A stretch of 64,000 nt of DNA, from contig NZ_QRZF01000006.1 of assembly GCF_003464595.1 (NCBI RefSeq), positions 327,938 through 391,937 of the forward strand. Direction: 5' to 3'. This document shows positions 44,369 through 56,836 of this stretch, piece by piece (the stretch's first letter is position 1; each line of letters starts with the position of its first letter). The notes below the pieces were generated by a model. That model saw nothing but the letters and a program-made list of their open reading frames with translations, had not been told where the DNA came from and ran no database searches. The position numbers and the translations under genes were made by a program. This stretch comes from Bacteroides intestinalis (GTDB lineage: Bacteria; Bacteroidota; Bacteroidia; Bacteroidales; Bacteroidaceae).

Positions 44369-46231
44369 ATGAAAAATATAAGAAAGCATTTTCACGTTAT
44401 ATTATTGGCCTTAGGTCTATTTGTGACAATGGCGTGTGAGGATTTGGCTTTCGGGGATAAATTCCTGCAGAAGCCGCCCAGTACGGATGTTACGATTGAC
44501 ACCGTATTTTCTACGGCAGAGTATGCTCGTCGCGTATTGTCGTATAGCTATCAATATTTGCCTTATGGTTTGGAAACCAGTGGCTATTATACTACCATGT
44601 GGTTGGGAACTATTGAAGGACTCACCGACTTGAATTGCGATAATGTAGGATACTCCGGTGTTCAGCGTGTTTATTATTCTGGTAGTTATAATTCCTCTGT
44701 CGAGAATGCCCCCAGAGCAACTTACATGACTACTAAGATTCGTTTTAATGAAAGCGAGACTCACATGTGGTCGGCAATTCGCCATGCATGGATACTTTAT
44801 AATAATGTAGACCGTGTGCCTGATATGACCCAAACTGAGAAAGAGCGTCTGAAAGCAGAAGCCAAAATGCTTGTTGCTATCTATTATGCACACATGTTGC
44901 GCCATTATGGTGGACTCCCCATTGTAGATAAGGTGATTGCAGCCGATGACGAAATGCCTAAACGTGCAACCCTGCAGGAAACGGTTGATTTTATCATAGG
45001 ACTTCTGAATGATGTCATAGCTTGTCAGGACTTTCCATGGAGAATTTCGGATGAAGATATGGCACAGTGGGACGGTCGTTTGACCAAAGCTGGCGCTTAC
45101 GGATTGAAAGCGAGAGTCTTATTGTTTGTGGCAAGCCCATTGCTAAACAGCGATCAGCCTTATGCTGCCGGGGAGGCTTCGGAACAGCACATGACCTGGT
45201 TTGGTAATTACGACCGCGAACGGTGGAAAAAGGCTGTAGATGCTTGTGAGGCTTTCTTTAATGCCCTCGGCCAGAATGGCTTTTATCGTTTGGTACAAAA
45301 AAATGATGTTTCACCTGGTGAATATCGTTATGCTTTCCGCAAAGCTTACTTTGACCGTGGGACTACCGAAACACTGATTTCTGTACATCGGAATATCTAT
45401 TCGGCAAGTTTAAGTGCCGGACAGTTAGTGTTGTGGAATGCCATCCGTTGGGGAGGCTATTGCCCCACTAAAGAATACTTCGATATGTTCCCGATGGCTG
45501 ATGGCTCAGATTTTGACTGGAACAATCCTGAACATACTGCAAACCCATTCGTGAACCGTGACCCTCGTTTAAACGAAACCTTTATATTGGATGGCGATAT
45601 TTATCAGGGAAGAACAGTTGAATTAACTCAGGAGTATCCCAGTGATAAAACCAATTATCCGAAAGGGAAAGACTGGGGACAAGGAGCCATGCATAGTTTA
45701 AGTCTGAAAACCGGATTGGCTTGCCGTAAATGGGGATTGGATCGTGGTAATGAACTTAGCGGACATGTTATCCAGTGGCCACATCTGCGTATTGCAGAAC
45801 TTTATCTGAGTTATGCAGAAGCTTTGAATGAATATAATGGCGGTCCTAACAGCCAGGCATATCAATGCGTAAATGAAGTACGTGCACGTGTAGGCTTGGG
45901 TGGCTTGAAAACAGGAATGACGCAAGAGCAATTCCGTGAAGCTGTTCTTCGTGAGCGTGCTTGTGAGTTTGGTTACGAAGAAGTACGTTTCTTCGACCTC
46001 ATCCGTTGGAAAATGGAAGATAAGTTCAAGACACCTTTACATGGGCTGAATGTATATAAGAATAAAGGGGATGGTACGTATATTTGCGAACCTTTCTCTC
46101 TGGCTGAAACAGATAGAAACCGTGCCTGGTGGAATGCCGGTGGATTCTCTTCTATCTGGTACTTTAGTGCCTTCCCGCAGGACGAGGTGAATAAGGGATA
46201 CGGATTGATACAGAATCCGGGTTGGGAATAA
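44369..46231 (+). CDS. SusD-like surface glycan-binding lipoprotein (first pair)
   Basis: RagB/SusD family, 620 residues, lipobox FVTMAC (Cys23). Tetratricopeptide-like helical core; family features include FNESETHMWSAIRHAWILYNN, AEAKMLVAIYYAHMLRHYGGLPIV, LRIAELYLSYAEALNEYNG, and the C-terminal VLRERACEFGYEEVRFFDLIRWK ending IQNPGWE. It caps the SusC-like barrel encoded 12 bp upstream. Confidence 0.95.
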   Translation: MKNIRKHFHVILLALGLFVTMACEDLAFGDKFLQKPPSTDVTIDTVFSTAEYARRVLSYSYQYLPYGLETSGYYTTMWLGTIEGLTDLNCDNVGYSGVQRVYYSGSYNSSVENAPRATYMTTKIRFNESETHMWSAIRHAWILYNNVDRVPDMTQTEKERLKAEAKMLVAIYYAHMLRHYGGLPIVDKVIAADDEMPKRATLQETVDFIIGLLNDVIACQDFPWRISDEDMAQWDGRLTKAGAYGLKARVLLFVASPLLNSDQPYAAGEASEQHMTWFGNYDRERWKKAVDACEAFFNALGQNGFYRLVQKNDVSPGEYRYAFRKAYFDRGTTETLISVHRNIYSASLSAGQLVLWNAIRWGGYCPTKEYFDMFPMADGSDFDWNNPEHTANPFVNRDPRLNETFILDGDIYQGRTVELTQEYPSDKTNYPKGKDWGQGAMHSLSLKTGLACRKWGLDRGNELSGHVIQWPHLRIAELYLSYAEALNEYNGGPNSQAYQCVNEVRARVGLGGLKTGMTQEQFREAVLRERACEFGYEEVRFFDLIRWKMEDKFKTPLHGLNVYKNKGDGTYICEPFSLAETDRNRAWWNAGGFSSIWYFSAFPQDEVNKGYGLIQNPGWE

Positions 46232-46249
46232 TGTTTCTGGAACTTAGAA

Positions 46250-49039
46250 ATGAAAAATATTATGAATAAAAAGATCAATATATTTTTGGCTGGCGTACTG
46301 TGTTCACTTGGCGTAATGGCTCAGGAAGACACACTGACAGTCCGTCAGAATAATGAGGTGGTAGAAATGGGACGTACTATTACCATGGATGCAAGAGAGA
46401 TGACCGGTGCAGTTTCTGTTACAACGAATCTCTCACATAAGAACAGCATAAAACCATCTAACCAGTTATTTGGTACGCTTCCCGGATTGCAGGTTTTGCA
46501 AAATGCCGGTACGGTTTGGGAGAATGGCGCAACGCTGTATATACGTGGAAATAGTTCTTTGAATTCCAATAGTCCGTTGGTGCTGGTGGATGGTTTTGAA
46601 CGTTCGATTGACGAATTGAGTTCTGAAGAAATAGAATCAGTCAGCGTTTTAAAGGATGCTGTGGCTACCAGTTTGTATGGCATAAGGGGCGCAAACGGTG
46701 TTATTCTTGTGAAAACAAAACGAGGATCGGTAGGTGCACCTAAGATCACTTTCTCTTATGAATTTAATATGGCTTCTCCTAAGCGCTTGCCTAAATTTGC
46801 TGACGGGTATACATATGCCATGGCATTGAATGAGGCGATGGAGAATGATGGCTTGGCTCCCCGCTATTCGAATACAGAACTGGATGCATTCAAGAATCAG
46901 ACTTATCCGGGTGTTTATCCGAATGTGGATTGGTTGGATGAATCTTTGAGAGATATGAGTTACGGTGATAATGTGAATTTCACAGCACAAGGAGGAAGTC
47001 AGTTTGTACGTTACTATACGATGCTGAACTTCCTGGATAATAGAGGTCTATTGAAACCGACATCAGATAACGATGGTTATTCTACACAGTTGAAATATTC
47101 AAGACTGAACGTCCGTACAAATCTGGATATCACGGTAAGTCCAACGACTACTGTACAGTTAAATTTATTGGGTAATTTCACGGAACATAATCGTCCGGGC
47201 GAGAGCACGGGTAATATCTTCAATGCCTTATTCCAGGTACCTTCAGGTGCATTCCCTGTAAAGACAGACAGGGGAATATGGGGTGGTACAACTAATTATT
47301 CCAATAATCCGGTCGCCCTTATTTCCGGTAGAGGGTATGCGCGTTCTCAAACGCGTGCCATGTATGCGGATGTGAACATGAAGCAGGATTTGTCTGCTAT
47401 ACTTCCCGGTTGGTCGGCAGGTTTTAAGGTAGGTATAGATAATACCGCTTCATATTGGGACAATAATACTAAAGAATTTGGTTATGAGTCTGCATCTGTT
47501 GATTTTGCAACCGGTGAGAATATCTATACAACTCTTCGTAATGAAGGAACTTTGGGTTTCTCGAAGAGTGTAGGTTCGGTTGCCACTCATTTTAATCTGG
47601 AGTTTTATACCAATTATATCAAACAATGGAATAAACATAGTTTAAATGCAACTTTGCTGTACTCCATGGATAAGGCAAAAACAAAAAGTCAGAACTCCGG
47701 ACGTGCATTTATGGATATAGTGGGTAGTGCACACTATACTTATAATAACCGTTATCTGGTTGATTTCTCATTATCAGGTTCTGCTTCCAGTATACTTGAT
47801 CCGGATGATCGTTGGGGAATTTTCCCTGCGATAGGTGCAGGTTGGATTTTGTCTGAGGAGAATTTTATGAAGAGAGATTGGCTGAATCTTTTAAAGGTCA
47901 GAGCTTCTTATGGTATTTCCGGTCGTGCCGATTATGGTGTAAATCTGTTCCAGAATATTTATGGCAGTGGAAATTCTTACTATTTCCAGAATGCCACTAA
48001 TGTGCCTTCTTCCTCATCCGGCATGAAATTTACTCAGTTGGGAATTGATGGGCTGACTTATGAGAAATCCCATAAACTGAATGTAGGTATCGACTTTAGA
48101 GCTTGGAATAAGTTGACGATGACCTTGGATGCATTCTACGATCACCGTACAGATATTCTGGTGAGTAGTGGTGGTTCTGTTTCCCAGATATTCGGTATGT
48201 CTGTGCCTCAGATCAACAATGGTGTTGTCGACAATAAAGGTATTGAAGCTTCTTTGGCGTGGGATGATAATATCGGTAACTTTAAATATCATCTGGGTGG
48301 ACAGTTCACCTTTACCCGCAATAAAATTAAAAATCAGAATGAAGAGTATCGCCCGTATGATTATCTCAAACGCACAGGAAGTTCTATGAACCAAATTTTC
48401 GGTTATGAAGTGATAGGGATCTATAAATCTCAGGATGAAATAGACAATCGCGGTGTGGAGCAATTGTTAGGTGATGTACGTCCGGGCGATCTGATGTTTA
48501 AGGATCAAAACGGTGACAATAAAATCGATGCCTATGACCAGGTACCTTTAGGCTATAATGCAACTTGTCCTGAAATCTATTATTCATTTGATTTAGGATT
48601 GGAGTACAAAGGTTTTGGAGTTTATGCACTGTTTCAAGGTGTAGGTAATTATAGTAAAGTATTGAATACGGCAAGTGTTTACCGCCCGATTGTCAACAAC
48701 AATACAATCTCTACTTATTATTGGGAAAACCGTTGGAGCGAATCGAATCCTAACGGAACTTTGCCTCGCCTGACTTATTCCGGATCGGATAATAATTACA
48801 ATACTAACTCTATGTGGGTGTCCGATGCTTCTTTTTTGAAGTTGAGAACTTTGGAGCTGTACTATAACTTCCCGACGAAGTTGTTGAAGAAGACTGGTTT
48901 CCTGGCTGGTGTGAAAGTTTTTGCTCGTGGACATGACTTATTCTGTCTGGATGGAATTGATCTTCGTGACCCGGAATCCATCGGTACAGAGCATCCTACT
49001 ATGACTCAATATGCATTCGGATTTAATCTATCTTTCTAA
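46250..49039 (+). CDS. SusC-like TonB-dependent receptor (second pair), short N-terminus
   Basis: 929 residues; signal ending LGVMAQ. Unlike its neighbour it has no CarboxypepD_reg-like domain: about 45 residues after the signal the plug begins (LFGTLPGLQVLQNAGTVWEN, LVDGFERSID, VLKDAVATSLYGIRGANGV), then a full barrel ending YAFGFNLSF. ATG 46262 is an alternative start. It lies 18 bp after the first SusD gene and is followed by its own SusD-like partner. The short N-terminus is found in some SusC proteins and does not imply loss of function. Confidence 0.93.
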   Translation: MKNIMNKKINIFLAGVLCSLGVMAQEDTLTVRQNNEVVEMGRTITMDAREMTGAVSVTTNLSHKNSIKPSNQLFGTLPGLQVLQNAGTVWENGATLYIRGNSSLNSNSPLVLVDGFERSIDELSSEEIESVSVLKDAVATSLYGIRGANGVILVKTKRGSVGAPKITFSYEFNMASPKRLPKFADGYTYAMALNEAMENDGLAPRYSNTELDAFKNQTYPGVYPNVDWLDESLRDMSYGDNVNFTAQGGSQFVRYYTMLNFLDNRGLLKPTSDNDGYSTQLKYSRLNVRTNLDITVSPTTTVQLNLLGNFTEHNRPGESTGNIFNALFQVPSGAFPVKTDRGIWGGTTNYSNNPVALISGRGYARSQTRAMYADVNMKQDLSAILPGWSAGFKVGIDNTASYWDNNTKEFGYESASVDFATGENIYTTLRNEGTLGFSKSVGSVATHFNLEFYTNYIKQWNKHSLNATLLYSMDKAKTKSQNSGRAFMDIVGSAHYTYNNRYLVDFSLSGSASSILDPDDRWGIFPAIGAGWILSEENFMKRDWLNLLKVRASYGISGRADYGVNLFQNIYGSGNSYYFQNATNVPSSSSGMKFTQLGIDGLTYEKSHKLNVGIDFRAWNKLTMTLDAFYDHRTDILVSSGGSVSQIFGMSVPQINNGVVDNKGIEASLAWDDNIGNFKYHLGGQFTFTRNKIKNQNEEYRPYDYLKRTGSSMNQIFGYEVIGIYKSQDEIDNRGVEQLLGDVRPGDLMFKDQNGDNKIDAYDQVPLGYNATCPEIYYSFDLGLEYKGFGVYALFQGVGNYSKVLNTASVYRPIVNNNTISTYYWENRWSESNPNGTLPRLTYSGSDNNYNTNSMWVSDASFLKLRTLELYYNFPTKLLKKTGFLAGVKVFARGHDLFCLDGIDLRDPESIGTEHPTMTQYAFGFNLSF

Positions 49040-49052
49040 AAAAATGAATGTT

Positions 49053-50726
49053 ATGAAACTAAAGAAATTATTTGCGATATTTATCTCTGTCAGTTTGTTG
49101 GCATCCTGTGATTTTATGGATTGCAATGAATCGGATTACTACTCTTTGAAAGAAATTCAGGGAAGCTATAATCGCGTTAAGCAATTTGTAACAGATGTTT
49201 ATGGCTATCTGCCTTCGAACTTTTGTAATATCGATGGTGCCATGCTGGATGCTGCCACAGATGATGCGGTTCATATTTATGAATCATCTAATATAAAGCG
49301 TTTTGTGAATGGTACCTGGTCGCCTAATTATACGGTTGATGATCAATTTGCCAATTATTATAATGGTATCCATGACGCCAACTTCTATTTGGAAAACCTG
49401 ACGGGGTTGAAATTTGAAACATGGGAAAATACCAACGATTATGATAACTGGATGATCACTTATCCTAACTTTGAATATGAAGTTCGCTTTCTGCGTGCCT
49501 ATTTCTACTTTGAATTGGTCAGACGTTATCAAAATGTACCTCTGATAACTAAGGTTGTCACTCAGGCTGAAGCCAATGCGGCAGAACCTGCTTCGGCAGA
49601 ACAGATCTTCAATTTTATTATTTCGGAATGCACGGAACTGTCTACACTTCTACCTGTAGATTATACCAAAATGCCTGGTAGCGAGTATGGACGTGCAACA
49701 CGAGGTGCGGCTTTGGCATTAAAGGCACGTGCCGCTTTGTATGCTGCCAGTCCGTTATTTAATTCCGGCAATAATAAAAGTAAGTGGGTGACTGCTGCAG
49801 AAGCTGCTTATGAAATTATTGGGCAGAGTTCTGCATTAGGTTATAAGCTGGATGCCAGTTTCTCAAATCTGTTTGGTGCTACTAATACGGCAAGTAATGA
49901 AGTGATCTTGGTACGTCCTACAGGAACAAGTACCAGTTTTGAAGCAGCCAACTTTCCTATGGGTGTAACAGGTGGTAAAACAACTACCTGCCCGACGGAA
50001 AATCTGGCAAGTGCATTTGAAATGGCAACAGGTGAGGAGTTTGACTGGAATAATGAAGCAATGAGTCAGAATCCTTATACAGGCAGAGATCCCCGTTTCT
50101 ATTTGACGATTGTGCATAATGGCATGACATGGCCGGCTAAGAATGCAGTGGAAATTCATGAAGGCGGTGCCAATGGTTTGCCTTTAACGAATGCTACTTC
50201 CACCGGTTATTATCTGCGTAAGTATGTAAATAACAGCATCAGTTTTGAAGCTGGTTCTTCCTCTGCTGCAACTCATCACAACTGGGTGTTATTTCGCTAT
50301 GCTGAAGTTCTGTTGAACTATGCAGAGGCCATGGTGAACGCTTATGGTGATATTAACTATACTACGGATAAATGTGGTATGACTGCCTTGGCAGCAGTGA
50401 ATGCGGTTCGTGGCAGAACGGGTGTGAATATGCCGGCATTATCAGATATTCTATCTTCTGATGAGTTCCTGAAACGCGTGAAACATGAGCGTAGAGTAGA
50501 ACTCGCCTTTGAAGGACATCGTTTTTGGGATCTCCGTCGTTGGAAAGAATTGGCTGAATCCAAAGATGTTTATGGAGTGAAAATAACAAAGAGCAATGAT
50601 GAGGTAAGTTATAAGAAGTTTACGTTGGAGTCCAGAAAGATAAGTGATAAATTGTATTTCTATCCGATATCAAATACGGAGCTCTTTAAAAATAGTAATC
50701 TGAAACAGAATCCTGGCTGGGAATAA
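49053..50726 (+). CDS. SusD-like surface glycan-binding lipoprotein (second pair)
   Basis: RagB/SusD family, 557 residues from ATG 49053 (MKLKKLFAIF); ATG 49044 is equally in frame, and an ATG at 49011 would overlap the SusC gene. Lipobox VSLLASC. Family blocks: FEYEVRFLRAYFYFELVRRYQNVPLI, ATRGAALALKARAALYAASPLFN, FRYAEVLLNYAEAM, VKHERRVELAFEGHRFWDLRRWK, and the ending NPGWE. Partner of the second SusC-like receptor, 13 bp downstream of it. Confidence 0.95.
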   Translation: MKLKKLFAIFISVSLLASCDFMDCNESDYYSLKEIQGSYNRVKQFVTDVYGYLPSNFCNIDGAMLDAATDDAVHIYESSNIKRFVNGTWSPNYTVDDQFANYYNGIHDANFYLENLTGLKFETWENTNDYDNWMITYPNFEYEVRFLRAYFYFELVRRYQNVPLITKVVTQAEANAAEPASAEQIFNFIISECTELSTLLPVDYTKMPGSEYGRATRGAALALKARAALYAASPLFNSGNNKSKWVTAAEAAYEIIGQSSALGYKLDASFSNLFGATNTASNEVILVRPTGTSTSFEAANFPMGVTGGKTTTCPTENLASAFEMATGEEFDWNNEAMSQNPYTGRDPRFYLTIVHNGMTWPAKNAVEIHEGGANGLPLTNATSTGYYLRKYVNNSISFEAGSSSAATHHNWVLFRYAEVLLNYAEAMVNAYGDINYTTDKCGMTALAAVNAVRGRTGVNMPALSDILSSDEFLKRVKHERRVELAFEGHRFWDLRRWKELAESKDVYGVKITKSNDEVSYKKFTLESRKISDKLYFYPISNTELFKNSNLKQNPGWE

Positions 50727-50734
50727 TAAAGTTC

Positions 50735-50787
50735 ATATAAGAAAGGTCATGCCGGTTCTGTAATACAGGTATTGGCCTTTCTTATAT
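50735..50787 (+). repeat. Intercistronic hairpin between SusD and GH88
   Basis: ATATAAGAAAGG (50735-50746) pairs perfectly with CCTTTCTTATAT (50776-50787), with further inner pairing ATGCC/GGTAT. There is no U-run after it, so it looks like an attenuating or stabilising hairpin that would set susCD above enzyme expression. The gap 50727-50859 has no gene. Confidence 0.55.
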
Positions 50788-50859
50788 AAATTCTTATTTG
50801 ATTGGATTTTATAGATTGATTAATATGAAATCATTAATTGAATATATAAAATATATAGA

Positions 50860-52089
50860 ATGAAAGTATTTTACGTTTTGTGCATATCGGTATTAGTGTT
50901 GATAGCATGTAGTGGAGGAGAAGATACGAGCATCGTAGAACAAGGTTTTACCAGGGCGGAACAACAACTGTACAATCAGTTGAAGGCTGTGCCTGAAGCT
51001 ACCGAATATCCTCGTACGATAGGTAAAGACGGGAAACTGAAGGTAACTCGTAAAAATGACTGGACGGAAGGTTTTTATCCCGGTTGTCTGTGGTATGTAT
51101 ATGAATATACCAACAAAGAAGATTGGAAAAAAGCTGCAATAAAGTGGACGGAGTCGCTTGAACCCCTGAAGAAAATGACCAATCATCATGATATTGGTTT
51201 CTTGATGTATTGCAGTTTCGGGAATGCATATCGTTTAACCGGAAATGAGGCTTATAAAGATGTATTAGTCGAATCTGCCCGTTCGTTGTGTACTCGTTTC
51301 AATGAGAAAACAGGTTGTATTAAATCATGGAATTATCGGAAATCCTGGAATGGCAAGGATGAATGGTTTTATCCGGTCATTATCGACAATATGATGAATC
51401 TGGAATTGCTGTACTTTGCTACGAAAGTGACAGGAGATTCTGTTTACGCAAAAGTGGCTAATCGTCATGCTGAGACGACAGCTAAGAACCAGTTCCGTGA
51501 AGATTATAGCAATTATCACGTTGTGAATTATGATGCCGAAACCGGTGAAGTTTTAAATCAAGCCACTTGCCAGGGCTTTTCAGACAACTCGGCTTGGGCT
51601 CGTGGACAGGCATGGGCTATCTATGGTTATACAATGGCTTATCGTGAAACTCACCGGCAAGATTTTCTCGACATGGCAGTTCATACAGCCGATTTCTGGC
51701 TGAATCATCCGAATTTGCCGGAAGATGGCATCCCTTATTGGGATTTTAATGCAGGACAAGAAGGCTATGTGCCTGATTGGAATTATGATCCGGAAATCTT
51801 TAAGGTAGTACCACGTGATGCTTCGGCTGCTGCTATTGCTGCTTCCGCTTTTTTAGAATTATCAGGTTATGTAACGGACGGTAAGAAGTATAGTGCTGCT
51901 GCGGCACATATCTTAAAGTCTCTTTCATCTCCTGCCTATCTGGCCGAACCTGGCACGAATTGCAATTTTATACTGATGCATAGCGTTGGAAGTATTCCTC
52001 ATGGTGAAGAAATAGATGTTCCTCTTATCTATGCAGATTATTACTATTTAGAAGCCTTGATGAGATACAAGAATATGCAGAAAAAATGA
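50860..52089 (+). CDS. GH88 unsaturated glucuronyl hydrolase, lipoprotein
   Basis: 409 residues; lipobox VLVLIAC (Cys17). Hydrolyses the 4,5-unsaturated uronic acid released by lyases. The two key Asp of the family are visible: Asp111 (TNHHDIGFLMY) and Asp176 (VIIDNMMNLEL), with GFSDNSAWARGQAWAIYGY and the C-terminal PHGEEIDVPLIYADYYYLEAL. Together with GH105 it gives this PUL two different unsaturated-uronyl hydrolases, and both depend on a lyase such as the PL8 at 21408. Confidence 0.94.
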   Translation: MKVFYVLCISVLVLIACSGGEDTSIVEQGFTRAEQQLYNQLKAVPEATEYPRTIGKDGKLKVTRKNDWTEGFYPGCLWYVYEYTNKEDWKKAAIKWTESLEPLKKMTNHHDIGFLMYCSFGNAYRLTGNEAYKDVLVESARSLCTRFNEKTGCIKSWNYRKSWNGKDEWFYPVIIDNMMNLELLYFATKVTGDSVYAKVANRHAETTAKNQFREDYSNYHVVNYDAETGEVLNQATCQGFSDNSAWARGQAWAIYGYTMAYRETHRQDFLDMAVHTADFWLNHPNLPEDGIPYWDFNAGQEGYVPDWNYDPEIFKVVPRDASAAAIAASAFLELSGYVTDGKKYSAAAAHILKSLSSPAYLAEPGTNCNFILMHSVGSIPHGEEIDVPLIYADYYYLEALMRYKNMQKK

Positions 52090-52130
52090 AAAATGTTCTT
52101 TTGTGCGAAAGAAAAAGGCTAAATTTGTAA

Positions 52131-55526
<3,396 letters not shown>

Positions 55527-55585
55527 GTGGATAGGTGATTTATATCTGTAAGTAGTAAATATTTACAAAAGAAAATGCTTGTAAG

Positions 55586-55673
55586 TTCAGTCGTATATTT
55601 AACCTGTTTCAATCGTATACTGAACCTATTTCAGTCGTATACTGAACCCTATTCAGTCGTATACTGAATTACT
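55586..55673. repeat. Four tandem 22-bp repeats, each a 17-bp dyad
   Basis: TTCAGTCGTATACTGAA recurs with period exactly 22 bp starting at 55586, 55608, 55630 and 55652. Copies 3 and 4 are perfect in this 17-bp part; copy 2 has one change and copy 1 three. Each unit is itself an inverted repeat (TTCAGT-CGTAT-ACTGAA) and copies are joined by CCTAT/CCTGT. Not a CRISPR array, since there are no unique spacers. It lies in the 471-bp gap between the GH2 gene and cysQ, upstream of the cysQ terminator hairpin. Confidence 0.85.
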
Positions 55674-55831
55674 GCTATTATAATGCGTCTGATAATCAAT
55701 GGTTTGCGAAATACTTATTTGATGTTGAAAAATGAAGACAATAGCGGCTTTGTAATATATGTAAAATAGGCATAGGTAAAAGTTTAGTTGTTTTCTGGAA
55801 AAATAGCCGGAAAAGAAACTGTTTTTGGGAT

Positions 55832-55868
55832 AAGGTACTTCAATATTAAGTTGAAGTACCTTTTTTGT
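55832..55868 (+). terminator. Terminator before the cysQ operon
   Basis: Perfect 12-bp stem AAGGTACTTCAA/TTGAAGTACCTT with a 7-nt loop, followed by TTTTGTTTT. It separates the second PUL from the sulfate-activation operon. Confidence 0.8.
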
Positions 55869-55962
55869 TTTATCGATTGTGAAAAGTGCTTATAAATATA
55901 TCATGTAGTTTAAAAGAAGTTATAAAACTGAGGGTGGAAACTTTTGAGGATGAAAAAGTTTT

Positions 55963-55970
55963 TAATTTTG
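55963..55970 (+). promoter_or_regulatory. Probable -7 box of the cysQ operon
   Basis: TAATTTTG fits TAnnTTTG; predicted start near 55977, 21 bp before the cysQ ATG. The nearest TTTG upstream (55943-55946) leaves only 16 bp spacing, shorter than usual. Confidence 0.5.
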
Positions 55971-55997
55971 CACACTATATAAGTATAGATACCATAT

Positions 55998-56819
55998 ATG
56001 GAACAACGATATATATTGAACGCGATAGATGCAGCTCTGCACGCCGGTGCGGACATTCTCTCTATCTATAATGACCCGGCATCAGATTTTGAAATTGAAA
56101 AAAAAGCGGATAACTCTCCTTTGACCATTGCAGACCGTAAAGCTCATGAAACCATTACCAGATATTTGAATGCTACCCCTTTCCCTGTTTTGAGTGAAGA
56201 AGGAAAGCATCTGCCCTATACTGAGCGCTGTGGATGGGATTCTTTATGGATTGTAGACCCGTTGGACGGAACAAAAGAGTTCATAAAACGGAATGGTGAG
56301 TTTACTGTAAATATAGCATGGGTGAGCCATTCAGTGCCGGTAATGGGGGTGATTTATCTTCCGGTGAAGCAGGAACTCTATTTTGCAGAAGAACATATCG
56401 GTGCGTATAAGTTATCCGGCATTACTTCACGCGGAGATGTTTCATTGGAGGAATTAATGGCATCTGCTACCCGTTTGCCTGCTGAGTCTGCAAGAGATAA
56501 ATTTGTAATCGTTGCTTCCCGTTCACATCTGACGCCTGAAACAGAATCCTACATTGAAGAGATGAAACGTCAGCATGCTGAAGTAGAATTAATTTCACGT
56601 GGCAGTTCTATAAAAATTTGCCTTGTAGCAGAAGGAAAAGCAGATGTATATCCTCGTTTTGCACCTACTATGGAGTGGGATACTGCTGCCGGACATGCCA
56701 TTGCACGTGCAGCTGGAATGGAAGTTTATCAGGCGGGGAAAGAAGAACCGCTTTGCTATAATAAAGAGGATTTGCTGAACCCATGGTTTGTGGTTGAGCC
56801 TAAGCGAATGAAGTATTAA
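55998..56819 (+). CDS. cysQ: 3'(2'),5'-bisphosphate nucleotidase
   Basis: Inositol-monophosphatase-fold metal enzyme of 273 residues that removes the 3'-phosphate of PAP (and PAPS), recycling the by-product of sulfotransferases. Motifs: EKKADNSPLTIADRKAH, SEEG, the metal-binding WIVDPLDGTKEFIKRNGEFT and WDTAAGHAIARAAG. First gene of a seven-gene operon with sulfate permease, cysCDN and a sulfotransferase, which fits PAP clearance. Confidence 0.95.
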   Translation: MEQRYILNAIDAALHAGADILSIYNDPASDFEIEKKADNSPLTIADRKAHETITRYLNATPFPVLSEEGKHLPYTERCGWDSLWIVDPLDGTKEFIKRNGEFTVNIAWVSHSVPVMGVIYLPVKQELYFAEEHIGAYKLSGITSRGDVSLEELMASATRLPAESARDKFVIVASRSHLTPETESYIEEMKRQHAEVELISRGSSIKICLVAEGKADVYPRFAPTMEWDTAAGHAIARAAGMEVYQAGKEEPLCYNKEDLLNPWFVVEPKRMKY

Positions 56820-56836
56820 CAAGATACAATGAAGCT

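Noticed and set aside
55586..55673. CRISPR array
   Set aside because: The units are directly adjacent with nearly constant 5-bp joints; there are no unique spacers and no cas genes.
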